Source of the DNA: Chitinophaga pinensis
Lineage (GTDB): Bacteria > Bacteroidota > Bacteroidia > UKL13-3
DNA length: 64,000 nucleotides
Direction of reading: 5' to 3'
Assembly: GCA_945898275.1 (NCBI GenBank)
Contig: CAMDHZ010000015.1
Span: 1 to 64,000 of the forward strand
The notes beneath the pieces were generated by a model, which searched no databases, was not told the DNA's origin, and was given only the letters and a program-made list of their open reading frames with translations. Below, one piece after another: positions 8,644 through 17,191 of this stretch. The translations under genes were made by a program, and so were the position numbers. Positions within the stretch are counted from its first letter, which is position 1, and each line of letters begins with the position of its first letter.

Positions 8644-9339
8644 ATGTTAGCACAAGTGCCTTTAATAATAAGTATCTTATTTATCAGTATAACTATTGTT
8701 AGTATTGTGTGGGTTTACCGTGCCACTGGCTCTAAAACATTTCTTTTAATAGTTAGTATTTGGGCAATCATTCAATCTATATTAGGTTTAAGTGGGATTT
8801 ACCAAAATACAGATCTACCAGTGCCTCTTATTATGCCCCTTGGCATTATGCCCACCTTAATTGCTATCCTAGCTTGTTTAACAACTTCAAAAGGTAAAAA
8901 ATTCTTGAAGCTTATTAACCTTCAAACACTCATCTACTTTCATAGCATTCGAATTATAGTGGAAATTCTATTAGCTTTATTATATCAAATTGGCGTAATG
9001 TCTATTTACATTACCTACCATGGCACCAACTTCGATTTACTTTCAGGATTAACAGCTCCTATAATTGCCTATTTTGTCTTTAATCAAAACCTTAAACATC
9101 CAAAACTACTTTTTTGGTGGAATGCTCTAGCGCTCTTGCTACTGCTTAACGTCGTAATTACAGCCATATTTGCAATACCTTCTCCATTTCAAAAATTAGC
9201 TTTTGAACAACCTAACATTGCAATTTTGTATTTTCCTTTTAACTTATTACCTACTGTAATTGTTCCTTTAGTGATGTTTGCTCATGCAGTTGCATTTTTT
9301 CAATTGCAAGGAACCAAAAACATGGTTCAAAACAATTAA
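8644..9339 (+). CDS. Six-helix membrane protein, unknown function
   Basis: 231 residues, very hydrophobic, with about six segments (roughly 5-25, 33-50, 60-78, 95-118, 128-146, 155-178, 200-222). No family recognised. It is a monocistronic-looking gene between a terminator and convergent genes. Confidence 0.55.
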   Translation: MLAQVPLIISILFISITIVSIVWVYRATGSKTFLLIVSIWAIIQSILGLSGIYQNTDLPVPLIMPLGIMPTLIAILACLTTSKGKKFLKLINLQTLIYFHSIRIIVEILLALLYQIGVMSIYITYHGTNFDLLSGLTAPIIAYFVFNQNLKHPKLLFWWNALALLLLLNVVITAIFAIPSPFQKLAFEQPNIAILYFPFNLLPTVIVPLVMFAHAVAFFQLQGTKNMVQNN

Positions 9340-9350
9340 AATTTCTACGT

Positions 9351-9365
9351 TTGGTTCAAACCGAA
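9351..9365 (+). repeat. Dispersed 15-nt motif, exact copy
   Basis: TTGGTTCAAACCGAA in the 42-base gap between the convergent genes at 8644-9339 and 9382-10482. Confidence 0.7.
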
Positions 9366-9381
9366 ATTTTTTAGTACTTTT

Positions 9382-10482
9382 TTAATAAGCTTCAGCCAAT
9401 CCCGTAAATACATTCCACCAATTTGCCTTGCCTTCGTTTTTACCTAACCTCACTATGATTAATTTTTTAGCAGGATTAACATATACAAACTGACCTAAAA
9501 TTCCTTCTGCCATAAAATCTCCTGTTTCGCTTGGCAACCACCATTGGTATTGATAATATGCAACACTTCCTGCCATGGTTTCAACTTTTGTAGATTGTGC
9601 AATCCAATCTTTAGAAACAATTTGTTTGCCGTTCCAGTTGCCTTGGTTTAAACACAATCTACCAATTTTTGCAAAGTCTCTTGCCCTTGCATTGAGGCAA
9701 CAAAAGGTTTTTTCTAGCCCATTTTTCTTCTTATCAATACTCCAAGATGCGCCAAATTCCATTCCCAATGGCTGCCATAACTTTTCTTCCAAATAAGCAC
9801 TAATGGTTTTGGTTTTTAAGGCACGTTCTAAAACTAAACCCAAAAGCTGTGTATTGCCACTTACATAATCAAAGCGTGTTCCAGGTTCAACTTCCAACCG
9901 CATTTTTCTAATAAGCTTTCTCAAGTCTGTACCATAATAAAACGATGCAGCATCACCAAATGGATTCACATAACTTTCGTTAAACTTGATGCCGGATGTC
10001 ATTTGCAACAAATGCAAAATCGTAACTTTCTCAAAACCCTTTTCTTTTAACTCTGGAATATAATTAGTGATAGGCTCATTGACAGATTGAATCAAATGCT
10101 CGTCAATAGCAATACCAATTAACAAGGAAGTTACAGACTTGGCCATAGAAAAAGAAGGCACAATTCTTTCTGCATCAAACCCGCTAAAATACCTTTCATA
10201 CTGCAGGGTATCATTCTTGATAATCAAAAATGCTACTGTATTATTATCTTCTAAATAAGCATCAAAAGAAATCTCCTTATTGTTTCCCCCAGTTAACATT
10301 TTAGGAAATTTTCCTATGCTAGCCACTGGGAAATTAAATTTAATAGAATCATTTAAAATGGTTCTATATGGAAACTTTTTATGATCATTTATATCGGCAA
10401 AATTATAGAAAATAAACCTTCCTAATTGACAAGATGTAAGACTTAATGTTAGCACAAAAACAAGGATAATTTTAAATTTCAT
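9382..10482 (-). CDS. Serine hydrolase of the class C beta-lactamase family, lipoprotein
   Basis: 366 residues with a lipoprotein leader (L-T-S-C, Cys near 18). S-M-A-K near residue 112 is the SxxK nucleophile motif, and Y-V-S-G-N near 207 the second (YxN-like) motif. The overall pattern (YERYFSGF, LLQMTSGIKFNESY) resembles 6-aminohexanoate-oligomer hydrolase/esterase EstB-type enzymes rather than true beta-lactamases. The substrate is unknown. Its start is 14 bases downstream of the helicase stop on the same strand, so the two may be co-transcribed. Confidence 0.82.
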   Translation of the reverse strand: MKFKIILVFVLTLSLTSCQLGRFIFYNFADINDHKKFPYRTILNDSIKFNFPVASIGKFPKMLTGGNNKEISFDAYLEDNNTVAFLIIKNDTLQYERYFSGFDAERIVPSFSMAKSVTSLLIGIAIDEHLIQSVNEPITNYIPELKEKGFEKVTILHLLQMTSGIKFNESYVNPFGDAASFYYGTDLRKLIRKMRLEVEPGTRFDYVSGNTQLLGLVLERALKTKTISAYLEEKLWQPLGMEFGASWSIDKKKNGLEKTFCCLNARARDFAKIGRLCLNQGNWNGKQIVSKDWIAQSTKVETMAGSVAYYQYQWWLPSETGDFMAEGILGQFVYVNPAKKLIIVRLGKNEGKANWWNVFTGLAEAY

Positions 10483-10496
10483 TGTGGTAAAATAAC

Positions 10497-12284
10497 TTAT
10501 CTGTATAATTCTTCCAATTGTAATTTTTTAATTCTTGATCCAATGGCGCTTCGGCTTCTTCCAAAATGCTTTTCCATGTCTTTTAGAGAAACCCCTTCTT
10601 GAAACATTCTTGCTAATTCCAAGTCCAATTCCTTTGACCAAGGCCTATATGCGTCTTTATGCGCAATTCTCTTTTCTGCAACTTCATACGCCTTTGGCTC
10701 TGCCTGCTGATACATGCTTTGTTTTGGATAACCAATAAGCTTTTTCTTCTCCAACTTATCTTCAGGGCGCATATCCTGCATAATGTGGATATGCTCGAAA
10801 ATCACATCAGAAGGCGGCATCAGTGCATTCGGAATATACAAACTGTTTCGGGTTCTTGTGACAGCCACATATAACAAGTTTATTTCTTCATTAATCTTTG
10901 CAGCATCTGTATCATTCTTTTCTAACTCGTCGCACATCTTATGCACTTGCCCTTCTGTTATAAAATCATTGACCAACTGAACTGTGTCGTACTCCATACC
11001 CTTGCAGCGATGCACGGTAGAAAATATCATTTCTGCTTTATCCTTGTCTTCATTGGATACATGTTTGTCCTTTAAATTTCTAATGATGTCTGGAATTCTA
11101 TTGCCATATTCTTTCACAATTTCTACCATCATTCCCAATTGAACTTCCTCAGTTTTTTCAATATAATCTTCTAAATCTGCAAGGTCTTTCATTCCTTTAA
11201 TAAGTGCATCTTTTATAGCATGTCTTTTTTCATTGTAAAGATTTAAAACATCATACAAAGAAGCGCCCTCTTCGGCATATGTGTAAGAGTTAATATTACC
11301 TTCAAAATAAATATGCTTTACATTTTCACGCTCTGTTATATACTCAATTGCTTTTAACAATAAACCCAAATTAGTTCGCGCCAAAATTGCCTTTGTTTTA
11401 ACAGCCTTGCTGTTTCCTTTGCCGTCTATTTGTATAGGTTTGAACCTACCTACATGCCGTTTTAAGCTGAGCACAGTTAAGGCAAGATCTGCAATTTCTT
11501 GGCTGAACCTAAAGCTTGTGGATAGTTGGTAGTCTGTAAAGTTAACTTGCTCCAAAGCGTTTATAGCATAGCGCCAACCATAAATTTGTTGATGCGTATC
11601 GCCTACAATTACTTTGATTGCCTTTTGCCTTAGAAATATGTCCAGCATGGCGGCAGAGGCATCCTGACCTTCATCAAACAAAATATAATCGTAAGGTAAA
11701 TCAGGATTGGCAAGCTGAAATTTCTTAAGATAAAAATCATGGGTAATTTCAATTTTGCCTTTATCCATGAAACTAAGAAACAAGCGAGTTTGCGACAAGA
11801 TGTAGTCATAAAAGGTTTCTACAAATGCCTTTGCTTTAGCTTCATTTAGGGTTCCTAAATAATCTAATTCTTGAACCTTTTGCTTGCTGCTGTTGCAAAA
11901 GTAGGCTACAAACTTATTGATATGGTTGGCAACCATGTATGCTGCATGTTTTTCCCCGATTACACTTAACCCAAGTATTTCTGCTATTTCATTTGTTTTA
12001 TATCCTTGGGCACGAACTTTATAACCATAGTCGAATACAACGTTCTTATAGGCTAAGGAATGCGCGGTTTCTACCTTTACATTACTTAGTCCAGCAGCTG
12101 AAAAGCGCCTTGCAGCTTCTAATTTAACCGATTTATTAAACGCTAAATACAAAATTCTACTTTTAGCGTCTCTGGTTTTAGCATACTCAATAATGGTGGT
12201 TGTTTTCCCAGAACCCGCCACTGCATTGATTTTAATATTATCGTTAGATGCTAAAATATTGATTTGCTCTTCGGTTAATTTCAT
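10497..12284 (-). CDS. UvrD/Rep-type SF1 helicase with C-terminal HTH-like domain
   Basis: 595 residues. Helicase motifs in order: Q-motif LTEEQINIL, Walker A AVAGSGKTTT (about 19-29), motif II F-D-E-G-Q-D (about 205), motif III G-D-T-H-Q-Q-I-Y-G-W-R, motif V S-T-V-H-R-C-K-G-M-E-Y, motif VI Y-V-A-V-T-R-T-R-N. It is shorter than PcrA/UvrD (about 720) and closer to small UvrD-like helicases. The last 45 residues (R-P-W-S-K-E-L-D-L-E-L-A-R-M-F to S-R-S-A-I-G-S-R-I-K-K-L) look like a Myb/HTH DNA-binding module. It probably unwinds or remodels DNA 3'-5'; the tail may add DNA specificity. Confidence 0.82.
   Translation of the reverse strand: MKLTEEQINILASNDNIKINAVAGSGKTTTIIEYAKTRDAKSRILYLAFNKSVKLEAARRFSAAGLSNVKVETAHSLAYKNVVFDYGYKVRAQGYKTNEIAEILGLSVIGEKHAAYMVANHINKFVAYFCNSSKQKVQELDYLGTLNEAKAKAFVETFYDYILSQTRLFLSFMDKGKIEITHDFYLKKFQLANPDLPYDYILFDEGQDASAAMLDIFLRQKAIKVIVGDTHQQIYGWRYAINALEQVNFTDYQLSTSFRFSQEIADLALTVLSLKRHVGRFKPIQIDGKGNSKAVKTKAILARTNLGLLLKAIEYITERENVKHIYFEGNINSYTYAEEGASLYDVLNLYNEKRHAIKDALIKGMKDLADLEDYIEKTEEVQLGMMVEIVKEYGNRIPDIIRNLKDKHVSNEDKDKAEMIFSTVHRCKGMEYDTVQLVNDFITEGQVHKMCDELEKNDTDAAKINEEINLLYVAVTRTRNSLYIPNALMPPSDVIFEHIHIMQDMRPEDKLEKKKLIGYPKQSMYQQAEPKAYEVAEKRIAHKDAYRPWSKELDLELARMFQEGVSLKDMEKHFGRSRSAIGSRIKKLQLEELYR
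11437..11450 (+). repeat. Near copy of the dispersed motif inside the helicase gene
   Basis: AGGTTTGAACCTA contains the full ten-base core GGTTTGAACC; it lies within the helicase coding sequence. Confidence 0.5.
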
Positions 12285-12323
12285 GGTTGGGGGTGCAAAA
12301 TAAATCCTCGATTTTTAACATTT

Positions 12324-12331
12324 TACCTTTG
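12324..12331 (+). promoter_or_regulatory. Possible -7 box for the cryptochrome gene
   Basis: TACCTTTG fits the Bacteroidota -7 consensus TAnnTTTG and lies about 90 bases before the cryptochrome ATG, in the divergent gap with the helicase. I see no good -33 TTTG partner. Confidence 0.35.
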
Positions 12332-12371
12332 TTAATAACAAAGTCAAATTAAATCCCATTAATATGACAAT

Positions 12372-12386
12372 TTGGTTCAAACCGAA
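12372..12386 (+). repeat. Dispersed 15-nt motif, exact copy
   Basis: TTGGTTCAAACCGAA in the divergent gap between helicase and cryptochrome, 36 bases before the ATG. Confidence 0.7.
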
Positions 12387-12421
12387 CCCAAACAATTCTT
12401 ATTTCATTGGGTTATCTAAAC

Positions 12422-13696
12422 ATGTCAAATAAACTTATTTGGTTTAGAAACGACCTCAGAACGAGTGATCATCAAGGTTTACATCAATGTGCTACGAGCA
12501 AACATCCTGTAATTGGAATATATTGTTTAGATGTAAAGTTATTTCAAGCTAATGCATTAGGCTTTAGGAATTCTGGCCAAGCCCGACTAAACTTTCTAAT
12601 TGAATCGATAGCCAATTTAAAATCAGAATTGCAAAAACTGGGTTCAGACCTTTTAATTTACCAATCACCTGCCCACCTTGCTATTCCCAAGGTTTGCAAT
12701 GCCTTGTCTATTGATGAAGTTTTTTGGCAAGAATTATCAGGACCAGAAGAAGAAACTGACGCTCGCTTGGTTCAAACCGAACTAAAAAAAACAAACATCA
12801 AGGTCAATACCTATTGGGATAGCACCCTTGCCTCGTTAAGCCAGATGCCGTTTTCATTAGAACAATTACCTGACTTGTTTACTACTTTTAAAAATCGGGT
12901 TGAACCAAACCTTTCGCCAGCATTACCACTGCCAAAACCTAGCCATTTAATTGGAATACCTCACCAAATTCCACAGGCTGATTTACCCTTAAATAAAGAT
13001 GAAATAAGGGAAAATTGGTATCATTTAAAAGGTGGAGAAGAGGAGGCATTGCTCCGACTTAAAGCATACACCTGGGAAAGTAACGCCATTCAGCAATACA
13101 AAGTAACGCGCAATGGTTTAATTGGAAAGGACTATAGCAGCAAGCTTTCTCCTTACCTTGCCATAGGTTGCATTAGCGCGAGAAAAGTGTATGCAGAAAT
13201 AAAAGAATACGAACGCTTAGTAAAAAGTAATGACAGCACATATTGGTTGATCTATGAGTTGCTTTGGCGTGATTACTTTAAATGGGTTTTGGTAAAATAT
13301 GGGTCTAAACTTTTCCAAATAAACGGATTACAAAACAAACCTCATCCATGGAATAATGATAAGGCAACATTTGAAAAATGGCGATCAGGTAACACTGGCC
13401 AACCCTTTATAGATGCAAATATGCGGGAATTATTGCACACAGGTTTTATGAGCAACCGAGGAAGACAAAATGTTGCCAGTTATCTATGCAAAGACCTTGG
13501 CATCAATTGGCTTTGGGGTGCAGCCTGGTTCGAAAGTCAACTGATAGACTACGACCCTTCGAGCAATTATGGTAACTGGGCTTATCAAGCTGGCGTGGGA
13601 AATGATGCCCGTAACGACAGAAAATTTAACCCAGTAAAACAAGCCGAACAATACGACCCTAATAATGATTACGTATCGTTTTGGTTAAACCAATAA
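12422..13696 (+). CDS. DASH-type cryptochrome / photolyase
   Basis: 424 residues. The N-terminal photolyase antenna domain starts K-L-I-W-F-R-N-D-L-R, and the C-terminal FAD domain has L-I-Y-E-L-L-W-R-D-Y-F, G-Y/F-M-S-N-R-G-R-Q-N-V-A-S and G-N-W-A-Y-Q-A-G-V-G-N-D-A-R, the latter being typical of CRY-DASH. Such proteins repair cyclobutane pyrimidine dimers, mainly in single-stranded DNA, using blue light. The ATG at 12422 is chosen over an in-frame TTG five codons earlier. The 3' end overlaps the convergent gpmI gene by 12 bases. An exact copy of the dispersed motif is inside the gene. Confidence 0.9.
   Translation: MSNKLIWFRNDLRTSDHQGLHQCATSKHPVIGIYCLDVKLFQANALGFRNSGQARLNFLIESIANLKSELQKLGSDLLIYQSPAHLAIPKVCNALSIDEVFWQELSGPEEETDARLVQTELKKTNIKVNTYWDSTLASLSQMPFSLEQLPDLFTTFKNRVEPNLSPALPLPKPSHLIGIPHQIPQADLPLNKDEIRENWYHLKGGEEEALLRLKAYTWESNAIQQYKVTRNGLIGKDYSSKLSPYLAIGCISARKVYAEIKEYERLVKSNDSTYWLIYELLWRDYFKWVLVKYGSKLFQINGLQNKPHPWNNDKATFEKWRSGNTGQPFIDANMRELLHTGFMSNRGRQNVASYLCKDLGINWLWGAAWFESQLIDYDPSSNYGNWAYQAGVGNDARNDRKFNPVKQAEQYDPNNDYVSFWLNQ
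12767..12781 (+). repeat. Dispersed 15-nt motif, exact copy inside the cryptochrome gene
   Basis: TTGGTTCAAACCGAA read here as L-V-Q-T-E; other copies are read in other frames, so the conservation is of DNA, not of a peptide. Confidence 0.7.
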
Positions 13697-15211
13697 AGAT
13701 TCACCGTCCATTTCTTTGGGTTTTTCTATACCCATTAATGCTAGGGTTGTTGGCGCCAAATCGGCTAATTTTCCTGATTTAATTTTATACTTTACATCAG
13801 GTTGAATTAGCATTAAAGGCACATCATTGGTAGTATGCGCAGTATTTGGCGTGCCGTCTTCAACATTAATCATGTACTCACCATTGCCATGATCGGCAGT
13901 TACCAGCAAAGTATAGCCATTGGCCAAAGCAGCCTTAACTACTCTTCCCAAACAATCATCTACCTTTTCAATGGCTTTAATCTCTGCTGAAACTACACCT
14001 GTATGGCCTACCATATCTGGATTAGCAAAGTTAACGCACATAAAATCGGCCTCATTCTTTTCAATTTCAGCCAAGGTGAAATTACAGACATCCTCAGCGC
14101 TCATTTCTGGCTGGAGGTCGTATGTAGCAACCTTAGGAGATGGTGCCATGTGACGCGTTTCACCTACAAATGGGACTTCTCTGCCACCACTAAAAAAGAA
14201 AGTAACATGTGGATACTTCTCTGTTTCGGCAATACGGACCTGTTTTTTGCCATTTGCGGCCAATACCTCACCTAATGTATTATTCAACTCAATATCTGGG
14301 AAAACAACGCCTACGTTTTTAAATGTTTTATCGTACTCTGTAAGGGTTATGTAATGCAAGTCGAATGCTTTCATCTCTTGCTCAGGAAAATCCTTCTGAG
14401 TAAGTGCTTCTGTTATTTCTCTGCCGCGGTCAGTTCTAAAGTTAAAGTTGATAACAACATCTCCCACTTCAATTTTTGCTACAGGATTTCCTTGGGTATT
14501 GGCACAAATAATTGGTTTAAGAAATTCATCGGTTTCTCCAGAAAGGTAGCGTTGCTCAATTAAATATAAAGGATTATTGCTCAATTCTCCTTTGGCTTGA
14601 ACCAAAGCGTCATAGGCTAATTTTACACGCTCCCAACGTTTATCTCTATCCATTGCATAATAGCGGCCAGTAATGCTTGCCAAGTGACCTTTCGTTGAGG
14701 TTAAGTGATTTGACAAATCTGTTAAGTAGCCAATGCCACCTTTGGGATCTGTATCTCTGCCATCTGTGAATGCATGCACAAAAAAATCTGGGCATTGGTT
14801 ATCTTGTAAAAAACTGCAAAGCCCCTTAAGGTGGTCGAGACTACTATGTACCCCGCCATCGCTTACTAAACCAATCAGGTGTATTTTCTTTTGGTTAGTT
14901 TTTGCATATTGAACCGCATTCAATAAGGTTTCATTTTGGTTAACAAAACCTTCTTTAAAGGCTTTATTGATTAAGACCAATTGTTGCCAAACAACTCTAC
15001 CAGCGCCTATGTTCATGTGTCCCACTTCGCTGTTTCCCATTTGGCCATGTGGCAAACCCACCCATTCACCGCAAGTATGTAGCTCGGCATTTGGGTAAGT
15101 TGACATTAGTCTATCGAAATTAGGTTTTTGAGCAAGGTTTATGGCATTTCCTTCATAAGGTTTACCATTTCCCCAACCATCTAAAATGAGAAGAATAACA
15201 CGATTTTCCAT
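13685..15211 (-). CDS. gpmI: 2,3-bisphosphoglycerate-independent phosphoglycerate mutase
   Basis: 508 residues, the usual length of iPGM (about 510). It interconverts 3- and 2-phosphoglycerate in glycolysis with two Mn ions. Visible: V-I-L-L-I-L-D-G-W-G at the start with the first metal Asp, H-G-Q-M-G-N-S-E-V-G-H with the phospho-Ser near 62, and the C-terminal T-A-D-H-G-N-G-E. The ATG at 15211 is used because the eight upstream codons add nothing conserved. It is convergent with the cryptochrome gene with a 12-base overlap. Confidence 0.95.
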   Translation of the reverse strand: MENRVILLILDGWGNGKPYEGNAINLAQKPNFDRLMSTYPNAELHTCGEWVGLPHGQMGNSEVGHMNIGAGRVVWQQLVLINKAFKEGFVNQNETLLNAVQYAKTNQKKIHLIGLVSDGGVHSSLDHLKGLCSFLQDNQCPDFFVHAFTDGRDTDPKGGIGYLTDLSNHLTSTKGHLASITGRYYAMDRDKRWERVKLAYDALVQAKGELSNNPLYLIEQRYLSGETDEFLKPIICANTQGNPVAKIEVGDVVINFNFRTDRGREITEALTQKDFPEQEMKAFDLHYITLTEYDKTFKNVGVVFPDIELNNTLGEVLAANGKKQVRIAETEKYPHVTFFFSGGREVPFVGETRHMAPSPKVATYDLQPEMSAEDVCNFTLAEIEKNEADFMCVNFANPDMVGHTGVVSAEIKAIEKVDDCLGRVVKAALANGYTLLVTADHGNGEYMINVEDGTPNTAHTTNDVPLMLIQPDVKYKIKSGKLADLAPTTLALMGIEKPKEMDGESLLV

Positions 15212-15296
15212 GGGAGCGAAAATATTCCTTTTCAATCACAAAAGAACTGATATATATTAGTGGCATAGTTTTTGGCAATTTTTATCAAAAATCAGC

Positions 15297-15683
15297 ATGA
15301 AAAAATTAGTTGTTTTAGGGATTCTATTAATAAGTTTATTTGGCTTTCAATCTAAGTCGGACAGTTTTGATGAAATTGCAGGGGCCATGAAAGCTGGGCA
15401 AGTTGGCGGGCTTACACAATTTTTTAGTAGTAGTGTAGAATTGACCCTATTAGACAACGAAGGGATTTATAGCAAGCAACAAGCAGAGCAAATGTTGCGT
15501 ACATTTTTTAATCAGCACCCACCTAAATCGGTGAGTATTCAGCACAAAGGTTCCTCAGGTCAAGGTGCCAAATATGCAATTATCATTTACGAGGCAAGCA
15601 ATGGGAAGTTTCGTTCCTACATTTTTATGAAGGATAATGGCAAGGGAATGCAGGTAAATGAGTTTAAATTGGAGAGAGAGTAA
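15297..15683 (+). CDS. DUF4783 secreted protein
   Basis: 128 residues with an N-terminal signal peptide (about 1-20). The rest matches the pattern of DUF4783, a Bacteroidota family with an NTF2-like look: F-D-E-I-A-G-A-M-K-A-G, then L-T-L-L-D-N-E-G-I-Y-S-K-Q-Q-A and F-F-N-Q-H-P-P. Function unknown. It is convergent with thyA with a two-base gap. Confidence 0.75.
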   Translation: MKKLVVLGILLISLFGFQSKSDSFDEIAGAMKAGQVGGLTQFFSSSVELTLLDNEGIYSKQQAEQMLRTFFNQHPPKSVSIQHKGSSGQGAKYAIIIYEASNGKFRSYIFMKDNGKGMQVNEFKLERE

Positions 15684-15685
15684 GC

Positions 15686-16480
15686 TTATACTGATACTGG
15701 TGCCTTAATAGCGGGATGCGGCTCATAGCCCTCAAAAGCAAAATCTTCATATACAAAATCAAAAATCGATTTTACATTTGGATTCATTACCAAAGTTGGG
15801 TAAGGCCTTGGATCTCTAGATAATTGAAGCTCTACCTGTTCGTAATGATTACTGTAAATATGTGCATCACCAAAAGTGTGCACAAAATCTCCAACTTCCA
15901 ACCCACAAACTTGAGCAACCATGTGAGTTAACAAAGCATAGGAGGCTATATTAAATGGAACACCCAAAAACATGTCTGCACTGCGCTGATATAATTGGCA
16001 ACTTAACTTACCACCTGCCACATAAAACTGAAAAAAAGCATGGCAAGGCATTAGGGCCATTTTTGATAAATCGGCAACATTCCAAGCACTTACGATAATT
16101 CTTCGGCTATCTGGATTTGACTTCAAAGTTTCAATAACTTCGCTTAACTGGTCTATATGCTTACCATCTGGGCTTGGCCAAGAACGCCATTGGTAGCCAT
16201 AAACCGGACCAAGTTCTCCATTAGCATCGGCCCATTCATCCCAAATACTTACTCCATTATCTTTTAGATATTTTGTATTTGTTTCTCCTTTGATAAACCA
16301 AAGTAACTCATGAATGATAGATTTTAAATGCACCTTTTTGGTGGTAATTAAGGGGAAACCCTCATTTAGATTAAAACGAATTTGTGCCCCAAAAATGCTC
16401 CTGGTGCCAGTACCTGTGCGGTCGGCCTTTTCATTTCCGTTTTCGTAAATGTGTCTTAAAAGTGTTTCGTATTGATTCAT
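15686..16480 (-). CDS. thyA: Thymidylate synthase
   Basis: 264 residues, the canonical ThyA length. It methylates dUMP to dTMP with methylene-THF. Visible are the dUMP-binding R-T-G-T-G-T-R start, the catalytic Cys in M-P-C-H-A-F-F-Q-F (about 146), and [14 protein letters not shown]. The ATG at 16480 gives the standard N-terminus M-N-Q-Y; an upstream in-frame ATG adds eight residues not expected in the family. Confidence 0.96.
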   Translation of the reverse strand: MNQYETLLRHIYENGNEKADRTGTGTRSIFGAQIRFNLNEGFPLITTKKVHLKSIIHELLWFIKGETNTKYLKDNGVSIWDEWADANGELGPVYGYQWRSWPSPDGKHIDQLSEVIETLKSNPDSRRIIVSAWNVADLSKMALMPCHAFFQFYVAGGKLSCQLYQRSADMFLGVPFNIASYALLTHMVAQVCGLEVGDFVHTFGDAHIYSNHYEQVELQLSRDPRPYPTLVMNPNVKSIFDFVYEDFAFEGYEPHPAIKAPVSV

Positions 16481-16595
16481 ATAGAGTGAAATCCAATTGG
16501 TCAAAAATAAATCTTTCGTATAGATTCCCTATCGAAATTTTATGAGTTTAAATCTTTCATTATATTGTCAACTCAAATTCCAAAATAAAACTTTG

Positions 16596-17045
16596 ATGAA
16601 AACATTATTTAGTCTTTTGCTTATTCTAATTGCAAAAATAACCCTAGCCCAAAATCCAAATTACGATAGCACACTCGCTAAAAAGCTTGGTGGAGATGAT
16701 TTTGGCATGAAGAAATATTACTTAGTAATACTTAAAACAGGTGAAAATTTGGTAAAAGACAGGGCCTACAGAGACAGCTGCTTCAAAAGCCATTTTGAAA
16801 ATATGAAAAAAATGGAGGAAGCAGGAAAACTAGTAGTTTCTGGACCCATAACATCAAATAATAAAGGTTACAGAGGAATTTTTATTTTGAATGCCTCCAA
16901 AAGAGAAGAAGTTATTGCACTCTTGCAAGGCGATGCAACCATTAACGTTAAAATATTTGAACCAGAAATTTTAGAGTGGTATGGCTCTTCTGCTTTGCCA
17001 TTGTATCTAGAACATACAGATAAAATATGGAAGAAGAAGTTTTAA
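16596..17045 (+). CDS. Secreted YciI/YCII-domain protein
   Basis: 149 residues: signal peptide M-K-T-L-F-S-L-L-L-I-L-I-A-K-I-T-L-A-Q, then a YCII-like domain with Y-Y-L-V-I-L-K-T-G, H-F-E-N-M-K-K-M, G-K-L-V-V-S-G-P-I and G-I-F-I-L-N-A. The start at 16596 is chosen because it begins the signal peptide; an 18-codon in-frame extension upstream is not signal-like. Function unknown. Confidence 0.7.
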   Translation: MKTLFSLLLILIAKITLAQNPNYDSTLAKKLGGDDFGMKKYYLVILKTGENLVKDRAYRDSCFKSHFENMKKMEEAGKLVVSGPITSNNKGYRGIFILNASKREEVIALLQGDATINVKIFEPEILEWYGSSALPLYLEHTDKIWKKKF

Positions 17046-17133
17046 TGAGAACCAACCTATCTTTTGCAGTTAAATTTTAAAGTTACTCAGGTGATCAGGT
17101 TCTTAAATAAATCTCCATTTCCCTCTTTTTTAA

Positions 17134-17164
17134 CTTGCACCAATAGGATTAAAGAATATTTTTG
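17134..17164 (+). promoter_or_regulatory. Promoter of the pyruvate dehydrogenase E2 gene
   Basis: CTTG at 17134-17137, 19 bases, then TATTTTTG at 17157-17164: both boxes and the spacing fit the Bacteroidota -33/-7 promoter. The predicted start lies about 20 bases before the ATG at 17192. Confidence 0.6.
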
Positions 17165-17191
17165 CAGTTCGCAAAAAAATACCATAACGCA

